Shown here piece after piece: positions 17,218 through 25,217 of a stretch of 38,251 nt of DNA. A model generated the notes under the pieces. That model did no database searches. It saw nothing but the letters and a program-made list of their open reading frames with translations, and had not been told where the DNA came from. The stretch's first letter is position 1. Each line of letters begins with the position of its first letter. The stretch comes from an uncultured Clostridium sp. (GTDB taxonomy: Bacteria > Bacillota > Clostridia > Clostridiales > Clostridiaceae): positions 1 to 38,251 of the forward strand of contig NZ_CAMQRY010000008.1 in assembly GCF_947036855.1 (NCBI RefSeq). Reading direction: 5' to 3'. The position numbers and the translations under genes are program-made.

Positions 17218-18210
17218 TTATTGCCTTTCCATTATAGTTTTTATAATCAATTCTGACAAGGCATTGTGATTATGTCTTATATAATTATATTTAACTTTTA
17301 CTACGTTTCCTTCAACTACTTTTACATACATATTTTCTACTTCTTCTTTATCAAGTTTTACAACCTGTGAACCTTTTTCTTCATATCTATTTTTTAATAC
17401 TTCGTCAATTTCTTCAACATTTGCTATAACTGTGTCTATTACATTATTCCCACAATACTTTATTATTTCTCCCACATGATCTGAAACTGTAAAATCGGTA
17501 GTTTCTCCTGGTTGTGTCATAACATTACAAATATATATTTTAGGGCACTGTGCATACTCTATAGCTCTCGTTATATCTTTTACAAGTAAATTTGGAAGTA
17601 TGCTTGTATATAAACTTCCTGGCCCAAGAATTATAGCATCAGCCTCTTCAATAGCGATTAATGCATCACCTAGCGCATCTGCTTCCTCTGGTATAATTCT
17701 TAGTTCTTTTATTTTACTCTTTTGCTTAATTACAGCATCTGGAATATTAGATTCACCTTTTATAATATTTCCATTTTCCAAAATAGCTTCAAGTTCCATA
17801 TAATCAAGTGTTACTGGTAACACCTGACCTCTTACTGCTAAAACTGAACTCATTTTTTGTACTGCATCTTCAAAATTTATTGATATACCATTCATTGCTG
17901 CTAAAAATAAATTTCCAAAACTTTGACCCTTAAGTCTTCCATCTTTAAATCTATAATTTAACAAGTCGTCCATTACTGGCTCTGTATTCGCAAGTGCTAA
18001 TATACAGTTTCTAACATCTCCTGGTGGTAGCATTCCAAGATCATTTCTAAGATCTCCAGAACCACCCCCATCATCTGCTACAGTAACTATTGCTGTTATA
18101 TTATGACTATGCTTTTTTAAACCTCTAAGCATAGTTGATAATCCTGTACCTCCACCTACTACTACAATTTTCGGACCTTTTACTGCTGGATCAAATTCAC
18201 TTTGTGGCAT
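17218..18210 (-). CDS. yvcK: YvcK, CofD-like gluconeogenesis/cell-wall factor
   Basis: YvcK proteins bind UDP-sugars and are needed for growth on gluconeogenic carbon and for normal cell shape in Bacillus; some are phosphorylated by PrkC. The 330-aa chain has KIVVVGGGTGLSTMLRGLK and VADDGGGSGDLR near the N-terminus, LGMLPPGDVRNC, and ILGPGSLYTSI. All are hallmarks of the CofD/YvcK fold. It carries about ten extra residues (MPQSEFDPAVKG) before the usual start. AGGAGTG supports this ATG and no later ATG fits. It begins 20 nt after the rapZ stop codon, so the two are co-transcribed. Confidence 0.95.
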   Translation of the reverse strand: MPQSEFDPAVKGPKIVVVGGGTGLSTMLRGLKKHSHNITAIVTVADDGGGSGDLRNDLGMLPPGDVRNCILALANTEPVMDDLLNYRFKDGRLKGQSFGNLFLAAMNGISINFEDAVQKMSSVLAVRGQVLPVTLDYMELEAILENGNIIKGESNIPDAVIKQKSKIKELRIIPEEADALGDALIAIEEADAIILGPGSLYTSILPNLLVKDITRAIEYAQCPKIYICNVMTQPGETTDFTVSDHVGEIIKYCGNNVIDTVIANVEEIDEVLKNRYEEKGSQVVKLDKEEVENMYVKVVEGNVVKVKYNYIRHNHNALSELIIKTIMERQ

Positions 18211-18230
18211 GTATACTCACACTCCTAATA

Positions 18231-19115
18231 TTATAACTTTCTAGCTCCTCTATTAACATCTTCACTCATATCTCTATGCTCTACTGATGCATTGAAACCT
18301 TTTTCTAATAAACTTCTATAAGTTTCTTCTGCTATCGCAACAGATCTATGTCTTCCACCTGTACATCCTATAGCTACTATTAATTGTCTTTTTCCCTCTT
18401 TAACATAATGAGGAATCAAATACTCTAACATATCAAGATTTCTACTCATAAATCCTTTTGTTTCTTCCTGCTTAAGTACATAATCACTTACAGGCTTATC
18501 TTTACCTGAAAATGGCTTAAGTTCTGGTATATAAAATGGATTTGGTATAAATCTAACATCAAATACTAAATCTGAATCCATTGGAATACCATATTTAAAT
18601 CCAAATGATAATATAGTTATTGAAATTGTATGCTCAAGTTCTTTTCCATCACCATATAAAACATTTAATTTTTCTCTTAAATCTTTTATTGCATACTTTG
18701 ATGTATCAACTATATTATCAGCTCTACTTTTTATTTCACTAAGTTTTTTTCTTTCATTACTTATTCCAGTTAAAACTCTACCATCTGGTGATAATGGATG
18801 ACTTCTTCTGCTCTCTTTAAATCTCTTAACAAGTACCTCATCACCTGAATCTAAGAATAATATTTCATAATTAAAATTATTATTTTTAAGATATGTTAAA
18901 CTTTCAAATAAATCATCAAAGAATATTCCACCTCTTATATCTATAACAAGTGCTACCTTATCTATATTACCTTTACTTTGATCACATGCATCTGCAAACT
19001 TCGGTATAAGTTTTGGAGGTAAATTATCTACACAAAAGTATCCTAAATCCTCTAAACTTCTTGTTGCTTCTGTTTTACCAGCTCCTGAAAGCCCCGTAAC
19101 TATTACAAATCTCAT
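18231..19115 (-). CDS. rapZ: RapZ-family nucleotide-binding protein
   Basis: RapZ (YvcJ in Bacillus) is a P-loop protein that hydrolyses GTP/ATP. In E. coli it controls glmS through a small RNA; in Firmicutes it affects competence and wall metabolism. The 294-aa protein has the Walker A motif [10 protein letters not shown] (8-17), a Walker B-like [19 protein letters not shown], and the C-terminal [21 protein letters not shown] precedes the ATG. It is the first gene of rapZ-yvcK-whiA, with an extended -10 promoter at 19153-19161. Confidence 0.96.
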   Translation of the reverse strand: MRFVIVTGLSGAGKTEATRSLEDLGYFCVDNLPPKLIPKFADACDQSKGNIDKVALVIDIRGGIFFDDLFESLTYLKNNNFNYEILFLDSGDEVLVKRFKESRRSHPLSPDGRVLTGISNERKKLSEIKSRADNIVDTSKYAIKDLREKLNVLYGDGKELEHTISITILSFGFKYGIPMDSDLVFDVRFIPNPFYIPELKPFSGKDKPVSDYVLKQEETKGFMSRNLDMLEYLIPHYVKEGKRQLIVAIGCTGGRHRSVAIAEETYRSLLEKGFNASVEHRDMSEDVNRGARKL

Positions 19116-19152
19116 AGTGCTTCCCTCCCTATTACTTACTAATTTATATACA

Positions 19153-19161
19153 ATTATATCA
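19153..19161 (-). promoter_or_regulatory. Extended -10 promoter of rapZ-yvcK
   Basis: Minus-strand TG-A-TATAAT is a perfect -10 with TG extension, about 40 nt before the rapZ ATG. The -35 (TATAGA, 17 nt upstream) is weak. Confidence 0.5.
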
Positions 19162-19205
19162 TAATAAAACTTTATTCTATACCTCTCTTAACTGTTCCTA
19201 TTTTT

Positions 19206-19261
19206 GAAAAAAATAAGATTACCTTGAATTTGTATACATCTAAATTCAAGGTAACCTTATT
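19206..19261 (-). terminator. Strong terminator after the 227-aa gene
   Basis: A 20-bp stem (19212-19231 with 19242-19261, one internal pair that is G-U in the minus RNA) followed by TTTTTTT in minus orientation. It blocks entry into rapZ. Confidence 0.85.
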
Positions 19262-19284
19262 TTATATCTTAATTTCTATCATAT

Positions 19285-19329
19285 TAAAATTTCTTTATAA
19301 TCCTAAATTAACATTATAAAGAAATTTTA
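19285..19329 (-). terminator. Second hairpin directly after the 227-aa gene
   Basis: A perfect 17-bp inverted repeat (19285-19301 with 19313-19329) ends 2 nt before the stop codon position. Its T tract is short (TTTTAAT), so with the stronger terminator at 19206-19261 it forms a tandem pair. Confidence 0.65.
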
Positions 19330-19331
19330 TA

Positions 19332-20015
19332 TTAAACAGTCGCAACTTTAAATTGCTCAACTATATATTTAAACCTATTGATATTACTTGAATCTTGCTC
19401 TGTCTGAGCCATCATTATACTTTTAAAACCATCTTTAAAATATATATTTTCCTCTGTTATTTGATCATTACTATTACTTTTAAACTCTACATGGTCTACA
19501 TGCTCAAAATCACTATTATAATATTCAAAATCCTCTTGATAAAATACTGAAAAATCATTTGAATATTGTTTAATATGGATTCTATCTTTATTTACCATTA
19601 ACATTGAATAACAAACTGCATTACCTGTATTAACTATCTGACTTTCTGCAACTGAATTAAATACTTCACAGTATTCACATTCCCTATGTTCTTTATGAGC
19701 CCAATGTTTAACTATATATTTAAGTAAATCTCTATCATTATAAATTGCAACACTCTTTAACTTAAGCTTACCCTCATTATATTTTTGAATATATTTACTT
19801 ACTACATCCACAAGGTTAATTTGGTCGTTAGTATTTATATACGCTATTATATTTATAACTATATTTGAAAAACCATAATCCTTATCCCCATCTTCTATGC
19901 TATTAAATATCTCTTTTTTAAATTTCTTAATAAACTTATTCACAAATAAAGGCTCTTCTTGTTTTATACCCTCTATTATTTTATGGTTTCTTACTGAAAT
20001 TCCAAACATCCTCAA
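19332..20015 (-). CDS. Unknown protein, 227 aa
   Basis: No family recognised. The frame starts at TTG (20015) with AAAGGA 5 nt upstream; an ATG two codons later (20009) has no well-placed site of its own but cannot be excluded. The protein is soluble with no signal peptide or membrane segment. The N-terminal half is Lys/Ile-rich and helical (VNKFIKKFKKEIFNSIEDGD). The middle has HWAHKEHRECEYCEV, whose CXXC and histidines could bind metal. The C-terminal half is rich in acidic and aromatic residues (FYQEDFEYYNSDFEHVDHVE), probably beta. A TTGCAT-17-TATTAA promoter sits at 20072-20100 and two terminators follow, so it is a complete single-gene unit. Confidence 0.75.
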   Translation of the reverse strand: MRMFGISVRNHKIIEGIKQEEPLFVNKFIKKFKKEIFNSIEDGDKDYGFSNIVINIIAYINTNDQINLVDVVSKYIQKYNEGKLKLKSVAIYNDRDLLKYIVKHWAHKEHRECEYCEVFNSVAESQIVNTGNAVCYSMLMVNKDRIHIKQYSNDFSVFYQEDFEYYNSDFEHVDHVEFKSNSNDQITEENIYFKDGFKSIMMAQTEQDSSNINRFKYIVEQFKVATV

Positions 20016-20071
20016 TCAAATCCTTTCAATATACATTTTCTATCCATATAAATTTTTTCTCAAATTAATCT

Positions 20072-20100
20072 TTAATATATCCACTCTATCACAAATGCAA
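20072..20100 (-). promoter_or_regulatory. Promoter of the 227-aa gene
   Basis: Minus-strand TTGCAT (20095-20100), 17-nt spacer, TATTAA (20072-20077), about 57 nt before the TTG start. Confidence 0.5.
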
Positions 20101-20404
20101 TATATTATTCACTTTTATAATTTTATAATTAGTAATAATAATATTAATTTTTTAGTTATTTTTTTATAAAAAACCTATACAATTTACTCTTATATAAATC
20201 TTATGAGCTAAAATTTCATTTTTTACAATTTTTCTATGCTTTTTAGTACAGCTCATTTTTGAAGATACTACATTCACCTAACTCTGATCTCAAATCTTTT
20301 TTGCAAGTAATTCTTCATTAATTAAACTCTTAGAAAAATATTGAAATAAAATCCTAAATCCCCTTGCATATTAACTTTATTTTATGCCACAATAATAAGT
20401 GAAC

Positions 20405-20410
20405 TATAAT
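20405..20410 (+). promoter_or_regulatory. -10 element of the 54-aa gene
   Basis: A perfect TATAAT 33 nt before the ATG. No good -35 is seen at 16-18 nt. Confidence 0.4.
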
Positions 20411-20442
20411 ATTAAATTTTCACTTATAAGGAGATTTTTAAA

Positions 20443-20607
20443 ATGGAAGAAAAATTAATTGATATGCAAGAAATGACTGAATATATTGTAGCTAAAGCTA
20501 AAGAACAGGGATTTGAATTATCAGAAGAAATTGTTGATCTTGTTTTGGATTTAGAAGATGATTTCCTTGATGAAAAAGGATTTATAGAATATTCTGATGA
20601 AGACTAA
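20443..20607 (+). CDS. Small acidic protein, 54 aa, unknown
   Basis: The ATG at 20443 follows AAGGAG with a 9-nt gap. The 54-codon frame ends in TAA and a good terminator follows 17 nt later. The product is strongly acidic and probably all-helical. MEEKLIDMQEMTEYIVAKAK forms one amphipathic helix and the Asp/Glu-rich VDLVLDLEDDFLDEKGFIE a second, with the tail YSDED. It has no cysteine and no membrane segment. The architecture recalls small acidic partner or antitoxin-like proteins, but no basic partner gene sits beside it and I do not assign a function. It is a plus-strand island in an otherwise minus-strand region. Confidence 0.7.
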   Translation: MEEKLIDMQEMTEYIVAKAKEQGFELSEEIVDLVLDLEDDFLDEKGFIEYSDED

Positions 20608-20623
20608 TTTAATATAGAATTTT

Positions 20624-20662
20624 AATAGGTAGCTATAGTGATATATGCTTCCTATTTTTTTA
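20624..20662 (+). terminator. Terminator of the 54-aa gene
   Basis: Stem AATAGG-x-AGC paired with GCT-x-CCTATT, followed by TTTTTTT on the plus strand. Confidence 0.75.
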
Positions 20663-20699
20663 ATTTATTTTGAAAATTTTATTTCCTTGTACTAAATCG

Positions 20700-20966
20700 T
20701 TTTCATACCTCATATAAATAACTATAACAATAAATAATTTATTGTTATTAGAAAAACTAACTAAATAACCTCCATTATTTTAATATATAACCAGCTCTAG
20801 ATTACTTCCTCTAATCTAGAGCACCCCAACTTACATATGAGAATTTTAGTGTAACAATTAAGATTTCCAAAACATATAATATATTGTAGTACATTGCCAT
20901 GTAACCACACCGTTTGATTATTTAGCACTTCCACTAAAGTTTTCTTTAGTGGATTTTCTTATTTTT
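20700..20966 (+). ncRNA. Candidate small RNA with own terminator
   Basis: Between the 54-aa gene and hisC there is no open frame but several stems in one direction. These are a 12-bp AT palindrome (20724-20748), a perfect 11-bp stem GCTCTAGATTA (20794-20804 with 20812-20822), a TACAT/ATGTA hairpin with a TGCC loop (20890-20903), and CCACTAAAG/CTTTAGTGG (20931-20952). The last has a TTTT loop and is followed by a T-rich tract on the plus strand. A possible promoter is TTTTCA-17-TATAAC (20700-20728), giving about 230 nt; a TATAAT at 20876-20881 would give a shorter form. No RNA family recognised. Confidence 0.3.
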
Positions 20967-20973
20967 AAAAATA

Positions 20974-21001
20974 GCCACTATTATAAATTTATAATAGTGG
21001 C
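20974..21001 (-). terminator. Terminator of uvrC-murB-hisC
   Basis: A perfect 28-nt palindrome (GCCACTATTATAAA and its complement), then TATTTTTA in minus orientation, 7 nt after the hisC stop codon. Confidence 0.85.
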
Positions 21002-21008
21002 TTCCCTT

Positions 21009-22097
21009 TTATCTCTTATATGACTTTAAAAGTTCTAATATTTCTATATTTTCTTCTTCTTTCCCAATACTAACTCTAATGCATCCCTCATATCCAAGTA
21101 AAAAACCTGCTCTTATTATATATCCATTAGCTAGTAAATAATCTGATATTTTTTTATCATCACCATTTATATCTACTAAAATAAAATTAGCTTCAGATTT
21201 CATATATTTTAAATTAAGTTCTTCAAATCCTTTATACAGAATTTTTCTTTGTTTATCATTGAATACTTTTATGCTATTTAAAAACTCTTTATCAGCTAAG
21301 GCTACAACTGCTGCATTTTGAGCAAATAAGTTAACTTCAAATGGGTTTATAACTCTATTAAATGACTCTACAAGTTCTTTACTAGCTACACCATACCCAA
21401 TTCTAAGTGATGCAAGTCCATAAGCCTTGGAGAATGTTCTAAGTATAAGAATATTTTTATGCTTTTTAAATAACTCTAAACTATTTGGAAATGCTAAATC
21501 TGTAACATATTCTATATAAGCTTCATCCATAACTATAAGAATATTCTTTGGTATTCTACATAGTACTTTTGCAAATTCTTCCTCTGTAAAAATACTTCCA
21601 GTAGGATTGTTAGGATTACAAAGCCAAATAATTTTTGTCTTTTCTGTAATACTATCAACCATTTTTTCTATATCAATTTTTAAATCCTTCATAGGAATTT
21701 TTATAGCCTTTGCACCCATAAGTTTTGTATAGTTTTCGTATAATGGAAATGTAAGTTCTGCCATTATACTCTCATCACCTTCTGATAAAATTGTATTACA
21801 TATAACTTTTATTAATGAACTTGAACCTCCACCAAGAAAAATCTCGTCAGTATTTACCCCTAAATTCTCTGATAAACTTTTTATTAAATCGTGGTTACCT
21901 GCATCTGGATATAAATAAGTACCATCTACTAAATTTTTTATAGTATCTTTAACCTTTTCTGAACATCCAAGTGGATTTTCATTTGATGCCATTTTAACAA
22001 CTCTTGAAAGTCCAAGTTCTCTTTTTACTTCACTTATTGGCTTACCAGCTACATATTTTGCTACATCATTAATTTCTTTTCTAACACTAATTTTCAT
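21009..22097 (-). CDS. hisC: Histidinol-phosphate aminotransferase family
   Basis: A PLP-dependent class I/II aminotransferase of 362 aa, the size of HisC. Features: MASNENPLG near the start, NPNNPTG (161-167), DEAYIEY, and TFSKAYGLASLRIGYG with the Schiff-base Lys224. HisC makes histidinol phosphate from imidazole acetol phosphate. No other histidine gene is in the window, and lone clostridial members may instead act on aromatic 2-oxo acids, so the substrate is open. GGGGG lies about 8 nt before the ATG. It follows murB by 88 nt with no terminator and ends at the palindrome 20974-21001, so it is the last gene of uvrC-murB-hisC. Confidence 0.88.
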   Translation of the reverse strand: MKISVRKEINDVAKYVAGKPISEVKRELGLSRVVKMASNENPLGCSEKVKDTIKNLVDGTYLYPDAGNHDLIKSLSENLGVNTDEIFLGGGSSSLIKVICNTILSEGDESIMAELTFPLYENYTKLMGAKAIKIPMKDLKIDIEKMVDSITEKTKIIWLCNPNNPTGSIFTEEEFAKVLCRIPKNILIVMDEAYIEYVTDLAFPNSLELFKKHKNILILRTFSKAYGLASLRIGYGVASKELVESFNRVINPFEVNLFAQNAAVVALADKEFLNSIKVFNDKQRKILYKGFEELNLKYMKSEANFILVDINGDDKKISDYLLANGYIIRAGFLLGYEGCIRVSIGKEEENIEILELLKSYKR

Positions 22098-22185
22098 TTT
22101 ATGCCCCCTACTTAATATAAAAAAATACCCCTACATATATGCTAAAATTAGCTTAATATATAAGGATACTCTAATGCTTTTTAAA

Positions 22186-23103
22186 TTACTTGTCTTTTCC
22201 TATTATTCTAACCTCAGTATGTAAGTCCACACCAAAATTTTCTTTAACAGTGTCTTGAACATGCTTTATAACATCTAAGATGTCTTTAGCTGTTGCTCCA
22301 CCTTTATTAATAACAAATCCTGAATGTTTTTCTGACACACAAGCTCCACCAATTCCAAAACCTTTAAGTCCTGAATCTTGTATAAGCTTGCCTGCAAAAT
22401 AACCTTCTGGTCTTTTAAATGTACTTCCTGCTGAAGCATATTCTAAAGGTTGTTTATCTTCTCTTTTCTTAGTTAAATCATTAACTCTATCAATAATTTT
22501 ACTAGTCTCTGCCTTTTCTAAAGCAACTGTTGCTGTAAGAACTATATATCCGTATTTCATAATAGCAGAACTTCTATAATCAAGCTCTAACTTATCTTTG
22601 TCTAAAATAATTATATTTCCATCTTCATCTAAAACTTCGGCACTCTTCATTATGTGAGACATTTCCCCATTATAAGCTCCTGCATTCATAAATACAGCTC
22701 CACCTATACTACCTGGTATTCCACATGAAAACTCTGCTCCTGTTAAAGAATTTTCTACAGCTTTTTTTGAAACATCTTTAAGCATAGCTCCACAATCAGC
22801 CTTTATTTCATTCCCATTTACTTCTATCTTATTCATTTTTTCAAGTTTTATAACAACTCCATCTATACCACCATCTTTAATTAAGATGTTTGAACCATTT
22901 CCTATAACTAGGTATGAAATATTATTTTCTCTACAAACAGCAATTATTTTTGCAACTTCATCTGGTGTTGATGGAGTTACTAATATATCTGCTGGACCTC
23001 CAACTTTAAAACAAGTGTGTTTACTCATTGGCTCATTTAAAATTACATTTTCTTGACCACAATATTCAACTAATCTCTCTTTAAACTTCCCATATTGGTT
23101 CAT
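22186..23103 (-). CDS. murB: UDP-N-acetylenolpyruvoylglucosamine reductase
   Basis: MurB reduces UDP-GlcNAc-enolpyruvate to UDP-MurNAc with FAD and NADPH, the second committed step of peptidoglycan synthesis. The 305-aa protein has the FAD-binding stretch YLVIGNGSNILIKDGG (64-79) and GIPGSIGGAVFMNAGAY (128-144). The proton donor Ser227 lies in ASAGSTFKRPEG and Glu298 in LHTEVRI. The lack of the extra C-terminal region of the E. coli enzyme makes it the type II form. GGGAG precedes the ATG. It is the middle gene of uvrC-murB-hisC. Confidence 0.96.
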   Translation of the reverse strand: MNQYGKFKERLVEYCGQENVILNEPMSKHTCFKVGGPADILVTPSTPDEVAKIIAVCRENNISYLVIGNGSNILIKDGGIDGVVIKLEKMNKIEVNGNEIKADCGAMLKDVSKKAVENSLTGAEFSCGIPGSIGGAVFMNAGAYNGEMSHIMKSAEVLDEDGNIIILDKDKLELDYRSSAIMKYGYIVLTATVALEKAETSKIIDRVNDLTKKREDKQPLEYASAGSTFKRPEGYFAGKLIQDSGLKGFGIGGACVSEKHSGFVINKGGATAKDILDVIKHVQDTVKENFGVDLHTEVRIIGKDK

Positions 23104-23205
23104 GGATACAACTCCCTATCATTTATTATCATTTTTTAGTATATTTTATATTCCCTTTCTTATCAAGCATTTAAGTGTTATTTTATAGAATTTTTATAAT
23201 TTTCA

Positions 23206-25086
23206 CTATTTATTATTTTGATTATTAATCTCAATAAAGAATTTCATTATATTTTCCGCCGAATTTTTGTCAATTGATGGAGTTTCTAGTAATTCTTTCA
23301 TTGTAGCACTCTTTATACTATCTATACTACCAAACTTAATTAAAAGTTCTCTTCTTCTTTTAGGTCCAACTTGTGGAATTTCATCTAAAATGGAATTGAA
23401 AGTTGTTTTATCTCTAAGTGACCTATGATATGCAATCGCATATCTATGGACTTCATCCTGTATTCTTGTTATCATATGCATAAGCTTTGAAGTTTTTCCT
23501 ACTGAAATTTCTAAACCATTATAAATAATACCTCTAGTTCTATGATTATCATCTTTAACAAGACCACAAACTGGAATATCTATATTAAATTCTTTTAAAA
23601 CATTTATAGCTACATTAACCTGTCCTTTTCCACCATCCATCATAATTAAATCTGGAAAAACACAAAACTTTCCTTTAGAATAATGAAGTTCATTATCTGT
23701 AATACCTTTAATTTCAACAAGACCTCGTTCAAATCTTCTACTAAGCACTTCTCTCATACTATCATAATCATTTGGACCATGAACTGTTTTAATTTTAAAT
23801 CTTCTATAATCTGAATTCTTAGATTTTCCATTTTCAAAAACAACCATAGTTCCAACAGAATCTACACCTTGTATATTAGAAATATCATAAGCTTCTATTC
23901 TATGCGGTGACATATCTAGTGATAAAATATTTTGAAGTTCTAGCATAGCTGTCTCATTACTTATTTTATCTCTCATTATCTTATCTCTAAATTGATTTAA
24001 AGTTTCCTTTGCATTTTGCTCTACCATTTTTAAAACTTCTTTTTTCTCACCTTTTTGTGGAATTTTAATACTAACTTTTCTTCCACTTTTTTCAGATAAA
24101 AACTCCTCTAAAACCTCTATGTCTTCAATATCTGAAACGTATATGTTTTTAGGTATTTGGGCTGTTCCTCCATAAAAACTCACTAAAAATTCATGTATTG
24201 TAGCTGCTTTGGTCATTGCCGCTGTATCCTCTACCATAAAATGCTCTCTACCATATATTTTACCTTCTCTATGAAAGAAAATTTGAATAGATGTATTTTT
24301 ACCATCTGAATATAAATCAATATAATCTTCATCTCCAACCTTCGGAGTTATAATTTTCTGCTTTTGTGAAATAGTTTCAATAGCTTTTAATCTATCTCTA
24401 AGTGTTGCCGCTTTTTCAAATTCTAAACACATAGCCATCTTTTCCATTTCTTCTTTTATTTCATTTACTATATTCTTATTTTTCCCTGAAAGAATACTTA
24501 TAATTTCTTCAATCATTTTATTGTAATCATCTTTAGAAACAAGTCCATCTTCAGGTATTTTACAAAAATGAAGCTGAAACCCAGAATTAACATCTATAAA
24601 ATCGCCTTCTATTTTACTTGCTTTAGGAGATGTTCTTACTGGAAATAACCTTCTTATAAGGTACATAACTTCATTAACTGCATGCACATTTATATAAGGA
24701 CCAAAATATTTAGAGCCATCTCTAATATATTTTCTAGTAACAAATATCCTCGGATATTCTTCATCAGTTGTAATTTTAATAAAAGGGTAAGATTTATCAT
24801 CTTTTAAAAGAATATTATATCTTGGTTTATACTTTTTAATTAAAGTACATTCTAGTAACAGAGCTTCTATTTCTGAATCTGTGACTATATACTCAAATTC
24901 TGCAATATTAGAAACCATCTTCCTAACTTTTTCTGCATGATTTTTTGAATTTTGAAAATACTGTCTTACCCTATTTTTAAGTATTTTTGCTTTCCCTACA
25001 TAAATAACTTCACCAAGTGAATTTTTCATTTGGTAAACTCCTGGTTTATCTGGCAATACTTTTAACTGATGTGCAAAATCAAACAT
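23206..25086 (-). CDS. uvrC: UvrABC system subunit C
   Basis: UvrC makes both incisions in nucleotide excision repair. The 626-aa protein has the GIY-YIG nuclease at 12-95 (PGVYQMKNSLGEVIYVGKAK), a UVR helix that binds UvrB (about 205-240, CLEFEKAATLRDRLKA), an RNase H-like nuclease starting at IEAYDISNIQG, and a helix-hairpin-helix pair at the C-terminus (LDEIPQVGPKRRRELLIKFG). GGGAGAG supports the ATG. A strong promoter (25118-25146) lies just upstream, so uvrC heads the operon. uvrA is 3.8 kb upstream in a separate unit and uvrB is not in the window. Confidence 0.97.
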   Translation of the reverse strand: MFDFAHQLKVLPDKPGVYQMKNSLGEVIYVGKAKILKNRVRQYFQNSKNHAEKVRKMVSNIAEFEYIVTDSEIEALLLECTLIKKYKPRYNILLKDDKSYPFIKITTDEEYPRIFVTRKYIRDGSKYFGPYINVHAVNEVMYLIRRLFPVRTSPKASKIEGDFIDVNSGFQLHFCKIPEDGLVSKDDYNKMIEEIISILSGKNKNIVNEIKEEMEKMAMCLEFEKAATLRDRLKAIETISQKQKIITPKVGDEDYIDLYSDGKNTSIQIFFHREGKIYGREHFMVEDTAAMTKAATIHEFLVSFYGGTAQIPKNIYVSDIEDIEVLEEFLSEKSGRKVSIKIPQKGEKKEVLKMVEQNAKETLNQFRDKIMRDKISNETAMLELQNILSLDMSPHRIEAYDISNIQGVDSVGTMVVFENGKSKNSDYRRFKIKTVHGPNDYDSMREVLSRRFERGLVEIKGITDNELHYSKGKFCVFPDLIMMDGGKGQVNVAINVLKEFNIDIPVCGLVKDDNHRTRGIIYNGLEISVGKTSKLMHMITRIQDEVHRYAIAYHRSLRDKTTFNSILDEIPQVGPKRRRELLIKFGSIDSIKSATMKELLETPSIDKNSAENIMKFFIEINNQNNK

Positions 25087-25117
25087 ATCTCACTCTCCCT
25101 ATAATATACTTTCCCTT

Positions 25118-25146
25118 ATTTTACAATTCTAAAAATATATAGTCAA
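25118..25146 (-). promoter_or_regulatory. Promoter of uvrC-murB-hisC
   Basis: Minus-strand TTGACT (25141-25146), 17-nt spacer, TAAAAT (25118-25123), about 32 nt before the uvrC ATG. It is one of the best promoter matches in the window. No LexA-like palindrome overlaps it. Confidence 0.7.
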
Positions 25147-25182
25147 TTCCATCTAAATCCTAATATTTTAATTTTAATTTAT

Positions 25183-25211
25183 AAAAAAAGCCAGATGAAA
25201 ACATCTGACTT
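25183..25211 (-). terminator. Terminator of the FHA-rodA-PBP operon
   Basis: Stem AAGTCAGATG/CATCTGGCTT in minus orientation with a TTTT loop and a run of seven T, 7 nt after the PBP stop codon. Confidence 0.85.
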
Positions 25212-25217
25212 TTTATA

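Larger units (their letters stand above)
20016..20442. other. AT-rich spacer between divergent genes
   Basis: The 427 bp between the minus-strand 227-aa gene and the plus-strand 54-aa gene carry a promoter for each (20072-20100 minus; -10 at 20405-20410 plus). I see no gene, repeat or clear pseudogene in 20110-20400. Confidence 0.55.
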
